DNA from: Aromatoleum bremense
GTDB taxonomy: Bacteria; Pseudomonadota; Gammaproteobacteria; Burkholderiales; Rhodocyclaceae
DNA: 64,000 nt
Reading direction: 5' to 3'
Assembly (NCBI RefSeq): GCF_017894365.1
Contig: NZ_CP059467.1
Location: forward strand, 1,674,001-1,738,000
Shown here: one piece after another, positions 58,160-64,000 of the stretch
Layout of the letters: every line of letters starts with the position of its first letter
Numbering within the stretch: position 1 is the first letter of the stretch
Translations under genes and position numbers: made by a program
Notes under the pieces: model-generated
What the model was told of the DNA's origin: nothing
The model's input: the letters and a program-made list of their open reading frames with translations, nothing else
Database searches by the model: none

Positions 58160-58942
58160 TCAAGGCCGGTGGGTTTGCGCAAGATGGTTCTTGAGCAGGA
58201 ACCAGCACATATTCAGCGCGAAGGAGCGGCCAAGGCGCGTCATCTGGTCTTCCGGGATGCCGACCGGACGATGCGCGCCAGGGCTCAGGAAACCGAACAC
58301 GCCGGCAAGTCCCTTCTCCTCCTCGGTCGTGATCTCGCCGCTACTGCGCAGGAACGAAAGCACCTCGCCCCACTTCGAGGGGTTGTAGGTCGCGGGACCT
58401 TGCAACCGTGAAGCAACGTCGGCGGCCACGTCACCCGCCAACGTCTCCAGCACCACGCGGGCATTCACGAGCGATGCGTTGTAGTCGGGTGGTGTCGCCC
58501 GGAAAGCGTCCGCCGAATCGTTGATCTTGGTGATGATGTCCTGTGCGCGCGGTGTGCTCGAGGTCCGCAAGGCCGTGATCAGGTCGTCCTCCAAGGGCGC
58601 GGCATCGGCGATCGACGGATCGGCCTGCAGAAGCTTCTTATCCTGGATGAGGTAGCCGTCCAGAAGCAGGCATTGCGCCAGGTCGTGCATGCGTTCATCG
58701 AACCGATACTTCGGATTGACCCTGGCCCGCAGGTCGCCCGATGTCGCGACTATCTCGGACAGGGCCAGCATGAGCGTGCGGTCATCGAGTTCACGCAGCG
58801 TGTTCAGCAGGTCGTGCAGCAGTTGTCCCGGAGACAGGGACAGGTGTTGTACATCGTGCTTGCCGAACAGCGCGATGGAAACAGCCGGCTCCTGCAGCTC
58901 AAGGAACTGCGCGAACGAGTAGCGGGTTCTCTTTCCGATCAT
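58160..58942 (-). CDS. abortive-infection-like protein
   Basis: This 260-aa protein begins MIGKRTRYSFAQFLELQEPA. Its N-terminal half is helical with a short conserved part PKYRFDERMHDLAQCLLLDG. The C-terminal third reads FRATPPDYNASLVNARVVLE, then EEEKGLAGVFGFLSPGAHRP, and resembles Abi C-terminal/HEPN-like domains found with defence genes. It lies 33 bp before the SIR2-like gene and 24 bp after MerR, so all three may be cotranscribed. The family assignment is tentative. Confidence 0.68.
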   Translation of the reverse strand: MIGKRTRYSFAQFLELQEPAVSIALFGKHDVQHLSLSPGQLLHDLLNTLRELDDRTLMLALSEIVATSGDLRARVNPKYRFDERMHDLAQCLLLDGYLIQDKKLLQADPSIADAAPLEDDLITALRTSSTPRAQDIITKINDSADAFRATPPDYNASLVNARVVLETLAGDVAADVASRLQGPATYNPSKWGEVLSFLRSSGEITTEEEKGLAGVFGFLSPGAHRPVGIPEDQMTRLGRSFALNMCWFLLKNHLAQTHRP

Positions 58943-58966
58943 GCCTCTTGCCTCTCGCGGAAGGTT

Positions 58967-59398
58967 TCAGGTGAGCGATGCGGCCTTCTTCCCGTGCCCG
59001 CCGATGGCACCGGACGCGACGGCACGCAGCAGGCGGCGAAAAGTCGGGCATTCCATGTGGCTCGGCGCGGGACAGGCGGCGGCATGCCGCAGTCCGTCGC
59101 GCATGGCGCTCAGCTTGCGGATGGTCTGATCGAACTCGTCCGCCTTGGCTGCGAGCATCTGCCGGTCGATGCGCGGCGGGCCGTTCGGGGTGAACATCAG
59201 CGCGATCTCGTCGAGCGACAGGCCCGCGGCACGCCCCAACCCGATCAACGCCAGCCGCTCCAGCACCTGCTCGCCGAACAGGCGGCGAAGTCCCCGCCTG
59301 CCGACCGAAACGATCAAGCCCTTCTCCTCGTAGTAGCGCAGCGTCGAGGCGGGGATGCCGGCACGTTGCACCACCTCGGCAATATCCAGCTCTCTCAC
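58967..59398 (-). CDS. MerR-family regulator
   Basis: This 143-aa regulator has the MerR HTH ELDIAEVVQRAGIPASTLRY, then YEEKGLIVSVGRRGLRRLF, a dimerisation helix (about 75-110) and a C-terminal Cys cluster AACPAPSHMECPTFRRLL that could sense a metal or redox signal. The reading starts at a GTG at 59398. The intergenic promoter in front of the divergent methyltransferase has the overlong spacer typical of MerR targets, so this gene is its likely regulator. Confidence 0.88.
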   Translation of the reverse strand: MRELDIAEVVQRAGIPASTLRYYEEKGLIVSVGRRGLRRLFGEQVLERLALIGLGRAAGLSLDEIALMFTPNGPPRIDRQMLAAKADEFDQTIRKLSAMRDGLRHAAACPAPSHMECPTFRRLLRAVASGAIGGHGKKAASLT

Positions 59399-59402
59399 CC
59401 TC

Positions 59403-59433
59403 TTGGCCTCAAGTCGACTTGAAGTGGCATGGT
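59403..59433 (+). promoter_or_regulatory. MerR-type promoter with 19-bp spacer
   Basis: TTGGCC (59403-59408) and CATGGT (59428-59433) are separated by 19 bp that begin with the perfect palindrome TCAAGTCGACTTGA (59409-59422). An operator dyad inside an overlong spacer is the hallmark of MerR-activated promoters. It lies between the MerR gene and the methyltransferase and points towards the latter. Confidence 0.75.
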
Positions 59434-59472
59434 ACTGCCATCACTGCTTCAAGGCATGCAACAGGAGGCACG

Positions 59473-60318
59473 ATGAGCGACGAACGTCAGGTTTACGACG
59501 ATCAGGAGAAACTCTGGAACGGCCCGGCCGGCCGGGCCTGGGTTGAGGCGCAGGACGTGCTCGACGGGATGTTCCAGCCCTTCGAGGACTGCCTGGTCGA
59601 GGCGGCCACCGCCTCTTCCGGTGGCCGGGTGCTCGATGTCGGCTGCGGCACAGGCAGCACCACAATCGCCATCGCACGGCGGCTCGGGTCGCAAGGCCGT
59701 GCGGTGGGCATCGACCTGTCGGCGCCGATGCTGGCCGTCGCTCAGGCGCGCGCTGAACGGGAAGGAGTACCCGCCAACTTCATCCGTGCCGACGCTCAGG
59801 CCCATACCTTCGAGCCGGCCAGCTTCGGCAGGATCGTGTCGCGCTTCGGCGTCATGTTCTTCGACGATCCCGACATCGCCTTCGCCAACCTGCGCCGCGC
59901 GGCCAGGGGCGGTGCCGAGCTGCGCTTCGTCGCCTGGCGGAGCGCCGCCGAAAATCCGTTCATGACCACGGCCGAGCGCGCCGCGGCTACAGCGCTGCCA
60001 CAGCTTCCCGCTCGCCGGCCTGGCGCACCCGGACAGTTCGCCTTCGCTGACAGAAACCGGGTTCAGGCCATCCTCGAAGAAAGGGGCTGGTCCAGCATCG
60101 ACATCCAGCCCATTGACGTGACCTGCACGCTGCCAGAGCAGGATCTGATTCGTTACTTGAGCTGGCTCGGCCCAGTTGGCGTAATGCTGCAACAGGCGGA
60201 CGAGCAAACGCACAGCTCGGTGATCGCCACCGTGCGTGCTGCCTTCGAGCCCTATGTGTTCGGTGCGGAAGTTCGCTTCACCGCGGCCTGCTGGCTGGTG
60301 GGCGCCCAGGCATCGTGA
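59473..60318 (+). CDS. class I SAM-dependent methyltransferase
   Basis: This 281-aa small-molecule-type methyltransferase has SAM motif I GGRVLDVGCGTGSTTIAIAR at about 49-68, the acidic residue in AVGIDLSAPMLAVAQARAE, and FGRIVSRFGVMFFDDPDIAF. The ATG at 59473 follows AGGAGG; upstream codons belong to the promoter. Such UbiE/Methyltransf_25-like enzymes with a divergent MerR gene are often resistance or stress genes. The substrate is unknown. Confidence 0.88.
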   Translation: MSDERQVYDDQEKLWNGPAGRAWVEAQDVLDGMFQPFEDCLVEAATASSGGRVLDVGCGTGSTTIAIARRLGSQGRAVGIDLSAPMLAVAQARAEREGVPANFIRADAQAHTFEPASFGRIVSRFGVMFFDDPDIAFANLRRAARGGAELRFVAWRSAAENPFMTTAERAAATALPQLPARRPGAPGQFAFADRNRVQAILEERGWSSIDIQPIDVTCTLPEQDLIRYLSWLGPVGVMLQQADEQTHSSVIATVRAAFEPYVFGAEVRFTAACWLVGAQAS

Positions 60319-60335
60319 CCCGGACGTGGATGGAG

Positions 60336-60352
60336 CTATCCCCTGGGGATAG
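60336..60352. repeat. 17-bp inverted repeat, copy 1 of 3
   Basis: CTATCCCCTGGGGATAG, extended by G/C pairs on both sides, lies between the methyltransferase stop and the SSB stop. Two more copies occur at 62239-62255 and 63274-63290, always between genes of the ICE replication block. Confidence 0.7.
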
Positions 60353-60403
60353 CTGGCCCAGGGAGGGCGACTGCTGGCTGTTGCACCCGCCCCCGGAGAA
60401 CGC

Positions 60404-60784
60404 CTACTGCTCGGTCGGTGACTTGGCGCTGAGCGTCACCGACTCGATGCGGTACGGCAGGATGCCCACACGGCGGGCTTCGATCTTGAACGTGATGCGC
60501 TCGTTGTCGTCGGCGTCTTCCCACTCGTCCTTGACCGTGCGCCCTTCCACCAGCACACGCATACCCTTCTGGTACAGACCCGCCCAGCGTTCGGCGTCGC
60601 GGTGCCACAGCTCCACGGGCGCCCAATAGCCGCCACGGTCTTCGTAGCCGTCCTTCGTCGGCACTGGATTGTCGAAGTAGACGTTCAGGCGCAGCAGCCG
60701 GCGTGGCTCCTCGTTGCCGTTCGGAAACTCCCGGTATTCCGGCGCAGAGCCGATGTTGCCCTCGCCAACAAAGTGCGTGCTCAT
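60404..60784 (-). CDS. ssb: single-stranded DNA-binding protein
   Basis: This 126-aa OB-fold protein begins MSTHFVGEGNIGSAPEYREF and continues RLLRLNVYFDNPVPTKDGYE, WAPVELWHRDAERWAGLYQK and MRVLVEGRTVKDEWED. It has the SSB fold but lacks the acidic C-terminal tip of chromosomal SSB, as usual for ICE-encoded forms. The ATG overlaps the DUF3158 stop by 4 bp. It protects ssDNA during replication and transfer of the element. Confidence 0.9.
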   Translation of the reverse strand: MSTHFVGEGNIGSAPEYREFPNGNEEPRRLLRLNVYFDNPVPTKDGYEDRGGYWAPVELWHRDAERWAGLYQKGMRVLVEGRTVKDEWEDADDNERITFKIEARRVGILPYRIESVTLSAKSPTEQ

Positions 60785-61332
60785 GGTGACTCCTTGGGGG
60801 TGGTGGTGCGGATGGGCGCGGCGTGCCCATGAACACGCCGCAGGTAAGCCGCTTCGGCCTGCGCGGCCTTGCTGGCGCATTCCAGGGCTTGGCGAGCGAT
60901 GCTGTGGGTCAGGCTGATCTGCATGTTCAGCACGATGCGCTGCAGTTCGATCGAGTACAGCTCGTCGATCAGCGAGGCCGGCGTCGCGGGGTTGGCCAGC
61001 AGGGCCTCCCACAACGCCACGCCCATGGAGGAACGGTCGAGGTTGCGCCAGCGCAGGAAGGTCGTCCCTGCGCCAGTGGCCTGCTGGGCCAGTTGCACGT
61101 GGAGCAGGCTGAAGGGGTAGGCGCGCGCCTGGGGCAGCACGCGCCGCTGCGCCAGGCCAATCACGTCGTCGCGCAGCGCTGCGCACTGGCTGGCCCAGGT
61201 CTCCAGACTCCCCTTACCCTTAAAAGGCTGTAAAAGGCCTTTTAGGTAGCCTGCGTGTTCCAGCCGCTGGAAGTCCGCCTGTTCCAGCGCCACGAAGCGC
61301 GTGGAGTGGCTGATAGGGGGCGATGCTGTCAT
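60781..61332 (-). CDS. DUF3158-family ICE protein
   Basis: This 183-aa protein has RFVALEQADFQRLEHAGYLK near the N-terminus, followed by LLQPFKGKGSLETWASQCAA and ARAYPFSLLHVQLAQQATGA, and WRNLDRSSMGVALWEALLAN. These match DUF3158. It overlaps TIGR03761 upstream and SSB downstream by 4 bp each, so the three are one coupled unit. Function is unknown but probably linked to ICE replication. Confidence 0.87.
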   Translation of the reverse strand: MTASPPISHSTRFVALEQADFQRLEHAGYLKGLLQPFKGKGSLETWASQCAALRDDVIGLAQRRVLPQARAYPFSLLHVQLAQQATGAGTTFLRWRNLDRSSMGVALWEALLANPATPASLIDELYSIELQRIVLNMQISLTHSIARQALECASKAAQAEAAYLRRVHGHAAPIRTTTPKESP

Positions 61333-62117
61333 GCGCCAGCACCCTCATCGCCCGCGGCACCATCGGCTGCGCCACCCGTGGGAGCCTGCGCATCGGGCAC
61401 GATGGCAGGTGCAGCAGGCGGCGTGCCGGGCTTGTTCGACCGCCTCGCGATGGGTGGCGCGAAGCGCGAGCGGCGCGTGCCTTCCAGCACGTCGTGCGGC
61501 AGCTCGCCGAACTTCTCCAGCGCCGCTCGCGCCGCCGCGTTCTTCGCCGCGAAGTCGTCGCGCGTCGTGCCCGAGTAGCGGTACTGCTGGGCCAGCGAGA
61601 ACAGGCTGCGCAGCGCGTGCGCACCATCATTGAGCCAGCGCTCCAAGGTGCTGCGGTCGATCAGCGCCGTGTGGTGCGCCAGGATGAGTTTGCGTGCCAG
61701 GTCGTCGTAGTCGGCCAGCAGATACACCGCCATGAAGCCGAGCTGGGCGTTCACGAACAGCGGCAGCTTCACCGGCTGCACGTTCATGTTCTCGCCCAGG
61801 GACAGCGCCGCTGGCACGTCGGCCAAGGCCTGATCCACCTGTTCGCGCAGGGTCTGCAGACGGGTCTTGGTGTCGGCGAGCTTGTCCTCGATCCGCAGCA
61901 TCCACCAGTCCGAGTACGGGTCGTCCTGCTCGGCGCCGCGCTTCATCTTGTTCATGGCGCCGATGAAGCCGTTGAGACCGATGATGCCTGGGCGCCCCTC
62001 GGTCGGCGCGCGGCCGTGCCAGATGCGCGAAGCGTGGTGCGTGTGCAGCGTCAGCGACATCGCGCTGCGCAGCGATCCGAGATTCAGTTGCAGGGGTTTT
62101 GTGCGTTCGTTGTCCAT
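61329..62117 (-). CDS. TIGR03761-family ICE protein (PFL_4669)
   Basis: This 262-aa protein begins MDNERTKPLQLNLGSLRSAM and contains LTLHTHHASRIWHGRAPTEG, PYSDWWMLRIEDKLADTKTR and ALIDRSTLERWLNDGAHALR, which identify the family. The C-terminal 50 residues are a basic then Ala/Gly/Pro-rich tail. It is the first gene of the TIGR03761-DUF3158-SSB unit. A 17-bp inverted repeat stands in the gap upstream. Confidence 0.9.
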   Translation of the reverse strand: MDNERTKPLQLNLGSLRSAMSLTLHTHHASRIWHGRAPTEGRPGIIGLNGFIGAMNKMKRGAEQDDPYSDWWMLRIEDKLADTKTRLQTLREQVDQALADVPAALSLGENMNVQPVKLPLFVNAQLGFMAVYLLADYDDLARKLILAHHTALIDRSTLERWLNDGAHALRSLFSLAQQYRYSGTTRDDFAAKNAAARAALEKFGELPHDVLEGTRRSRFAPPIARRSNKPGTPPAAPAIVPDAQAPTGGAADGAAGDEGAGA

Positions 62118-62238
62118 GGGAGCGACTCGCGGTGAAGGGGCGAGTCGCCAGCATCGGCATCGGCCGGAAGGCTGTCAGTCAACAAACCGCAGCCCATGCG
62201 CGCCCGGTTTGTTCCGCGCGGAAGGCTGTGTGTGCCGG

Positions 62239-62255
62239 CTATCCCCTGGGGATAG
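62239..62255. repeat. 17-bp inverted repeat, copy 2 of 3
   Basis: CTATCCCCTGGGGATAG lies in the 190-bp gap between the LOTUS gene stop and the TIGR03761 start. The sequence before it (GGAAGGCTGTGTGTGCCGG) is closely similar to that before copy 3, so the conserved unit is about 35 bp long. Confidence 0.7.
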
Positions 62256-62305
62256 CTCGGCGGATGTGTTCGCGGCTCGCGCGGAGGTGAGACCGCGTTG
62301 CGGGG

Positions 62306-63166
62306 CTATGCCTCGCGAGGTCTGTACCAAGCGGCCCGTTGCCCCTCCACCTCACGGTAGCGAAGCTCGAACAAGCGGCACTCGTGCACCACCTGCCGCC
62401 AACTGCTGCAGCCGTACTTGGCTGGAAGCTGCTCGGGATGCCGGTCCGCGATCCAGCGGCCAGCGACGACGATGGGTGTCCAGCCCTCGACGGCCAACTG
62501 CGCGGCGGCCTCGCTCAGCGCGCGAACGATGCCGGCGGCCGGCCAGTCCACCGTGCCGTCCGGCGCGATGCCATTGACCACCAGGTCGTGGAACACATCC
62601 GACTGGACGAACTCCGCCGCAAGACGCCGCGCCTGATCCATGTGCTCGGCCCAGCCGCGCAGTTGCTCGAAGTGTTGATCGATGCGCGTGTAGGCGGACC
62701 CGAGTTCGTCCTGTGCAGCGCTGCACCCGTCCACGGTCCATAGATCGTGCTGGTCGATGAAGTGGTGCACCAGGGTGTTGCGCAGCGATACCAGGTCTTT
62801 GAGGTCGGCCTGGGTCTTGGCGTAGTCCTGCGCAGACAGGCTCAGTTGCACGCGCGTGCGAAAGGAAATCACGTCGCCGGGAAGATCGTCGTCGCGTTCC
62901 TTGCCACCATTTCCATCGGTGACGACATACGAACCAAACAATTGTCCGACCAACGTGCCCAGGGTCTTGGTCGCGGCATCTTCGATCCGCGCTGCGCGAA
63001 TGGCCTCCTGTGAATGCGCCGGGCCTGAAATCTCGTGGTGCGCCACGATGGCTTTCATGAGGCGCTCGTATTGTTGAAGGCGCAACAGGCATCTGCCCAG
63101 CAAGCGTTGAACGTCTCGCTGTAGTGGTTGCAGTGCGTTTGTGGCGGGAGAAGTCGTCATGTCCAT
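62306..63166 (-). CDS. OST-HTH/LOTUS-like ICE protein
   Basis: This 286-aa protein has a helical N-terminal part (LLGRCLLRLQQYERLMKAIV, HEPN-like, with LVSLRNTLVHHFIDQHDLW). The C-terminal part has GWTPIVVAGRWIADRHPEQL followed by YGCSSWRQVVHECRLFELRY, which fits an OST-HTH/LOTUS domain. The ATG at 63166 (MDMTTSPATNALQPL) begins the conserved reading. LOTUS domains bind RNA or G-quadruplexes in other settings; the role here is unknown. It lies between STY4528 and TIGR03761 with inverted repeats on both sides. Confidence 0.78.
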   Translation of the reverse strand: MDMTTSPATNALQPLQRDVQRLLGRCLLRLQQYERLMKAIVAHHEISGPAHSQEAIRAARIEDAATKTLGTLVGQLFGSYVVTDGNGGKERDDDLPGDVISFRTRVQLSLSAQDYAKTQADLKDLVSLRNTLVHHFIDQHDLWTVDGCSAAQDELGSAYTRIDQHFEQLRGWAEHMDQARRLAAEFVQSDVFHDLVVNGIAPDGTVDWPAAGIVRALSEAAAQLAVEGWTPIVVAGRWIADRHPEQLPAKYGCSSWRQVVHECRLFELRYREVEGQRAAWYRPREA

Positions 63167-63273
63167 CGTCGGCCGGGCTCGTGCGTGGCTGTCCTCGTCT
63201 GATTCACAGGCGACAGTTTCGCCTGTCGTTCGGCGGGCGGCAATCGAGTACGGCGGAAGGGTGTCTGTTCCAG

Positions 63274-63290
63274 CTATCCCCTGGGGATAG
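63274..63290. repeat. 17-bp inverted repeat, copy 3 of 3
   Basis: CTATCCCCTGGGGATAG lies in the gap between the STY4528-like stop and the LOTUS start, preceded by GGAAGGGTGTCTGTTCCAG, which matches the flank of copy 2. Confidence 0.7.
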
Positions 63291-63296
63291 TCAACA

Positions 63297-64000
63297 TCAG
63301 CGATCACGCAAGGCTTCTCGGAGCTGAGCCAGGTAGGCACGTGCCACCTCGGGGTCAGCGGCACGGGATGCCGGCGGTGACGATGGCGCAGGTGGCGGGG
63401 GCGCTGGCGGCGCCGATGCACTTTCTCCGGCCCAGGCCTTGAACTCTCCGCGGATCGCCTTCTGGATGATGCCGAACAGATAGCCAGCCGGGTTGCGCAC
63501 CGTGCTGTTGCGGCAGCGTGCGGTCCATTCGTCGAGCACGGCCTGCCGCTGGGCTTCCTCCACCTGTTGCAACGCCACCAGCGCGCCGGCCTGCTGCTCG
63601 TCCTTCAGGCGCAGGAAGCGCTCGGGCAGCCGCAGGTTCTGCAAGGCCCGCGCGCGCGGTACTGTACGTACTTCTTTTATACGATCATTACGTACTGTAC
63701 GGTCCTCCTTCGGAATCCGAAGAGAGCCGTCCGGCGCGGGTTTCGGCCCTGCTTCGGATTCCGAAGACGGGCGCGCAGCATTCCGAAGAAGGGCTTCCTG
63801 GCCTTCTTCGGATTCGTGGTCGGCACCCTCCTGTGGATAACCTGGCGTCGTCCAGCCATGCCGCGCCATGCGCTGCGCCAGCACCTGCAAGCGGGTCGGC
63901 AGCGTGCGGCCGCTGAGCAGCGGGTCTTCGGCAATCTCCTTGAGCGTGTTCATGCCCACGATCTGTACCGCCTTGGCGGCATGGGTCAGCGCCTGACTGA
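63297..64000 (-). CDS. STY4528-family pathogenicity-island replication protein, N-terminus off window
   Basis: The minus-strand frame is open from the window edge to a stop at 63297, giving about 233 visible residues. The visible N-terminal part includes TLKEIAEDPLLSGRTLPTRL and the C-terminal part LPERFLRLKDEQQAGALVAL, then CRNSTVRNPAGYLFGIIQKA, which fit the STY4528 family. Between them is a charged linker. No start is needed inside the window: codons before the internal ATG at 63959 (SQALTHAAKAVQIVG) continue the protein. It should act with SSB and TopB in element replication. Confidence 0.8.
   Translation of the reverse strand, partial: SQALTHAAKAVQIVGMNTLKEIAEDPLLSGRTLPTRLQVLAQRMARHGWTTPGYPQEGADHESEEGQEALLRNAARPSSESEAGPKPAPDGSLRIPKEDRTVRNDRIKEVRTVPRARALQNLRLPERFLRLKDEQQAGALVALQQVEEAQRQAVLDEWTARCRNSTVRNPAGYLFGIIQKAIRGEFKAWAGESASAPPAPPPPAPSSPPASRAADPEVARAYLAQLREALRDR

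Overview
The window is about 64 kb of high-GC (by eye mostly above 60 %) proteobacterial DNA. It is an internal piece of a large integrative and conjugative element (ICE) of the SPI-7 / PAGI-2 / ICEclc type, as found in Pseudomonas and in beta-proteobacteria. This rests on a nearly complete, collinear set of minus-strand genes of the TIGR03743-TIGR03765 'integrating conjugative element' families, plus SSB, topoisomerase III, DUF3158, DUF3275, STY4534- and STY4528-type genes. Integrase, relaxase and att sites are not in the window. The first gene (TraC-like ATPase) and the last gene (STY4528-like) run off the edges.

Layout. 1-6371: type IV secretion genes (TraC, TIGR03751, 03752, 03749, 03746, 03750, 03745, 03758, RAQPRD). 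6.4-24.9 kb: cargo pocket 1. It holds an HTH fragment, a 518-aa protein of unknown function, and an eight-gene minus-strand operon of about 14 kb: WYL regulator, SNF2/DUF3883 helicase, PtuA-like ATPase, PtuB-like HNH nuclease, DUF1156 DNA methylase, second AAA ATPase, PD-(D/E)XK protein, DUF499 ATPase. An IS1380-type element lies upstream of the operon. 25.0-31.1 kb: TIGR03747, TraD, TIGR03765, lytic transglycosylase, TIGR03759, a TraP-like membrane protein, PilL. 31.2-31.9 kb: a plus-strand membrane protein. 32.16-42.59 kb: cargo pocket 2, bounded by a diverged duplication of the 3' end of the ICE helicase gene. It carries RHH regulator, C5 methyltransferase, OLD-like ATPase/TOPRIM (split by an IS), a thymidine-phosphorylase-like enzyme and a 1246-aa kinase/P-loop fusion in one operon, with vsr divergent. 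42.6-49.8 kb: ICE helicase, conserved ICE genes (one split by IS5, one decayed), DUF3275, STY4534. 50.3-53.2 kb: a lone nuclease-like gene and another IS5. 53.2-57 kb: small ICE genes and TopB. 57.1-60.3 kb: cargo pocket 3, with a SIR2-like DUF4917 protein, an Abi-like protein, a MerR regulator and a divergent methyltransferase. 60.4-64 kb: SSB, DUF3158, TIGR03761, LOTUS protein, STY4528.

How it works together. The backbone encodes a mating-pair apparatus and a replication/processing set. The cargo is largely anti-phage or genome-conflict machinery. The pocket 1 operon has a BREX-like core (DUF499 + DUF1156 + helicase + WYL regulator) but no PglZ, and contains an embedded Septu-like ATPase/HNH pair and a second ATPase/nuclease pair. 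Pocket 2 looks like an unrecognised modification-plus-kinase-plus-nucleoside-enzyme system. Two copies of a roughly 70-nt three-hairpin element, with compensatory base changes and UNCG tetraloops on the minus strand, are the best candidate for a novel structured RNA.
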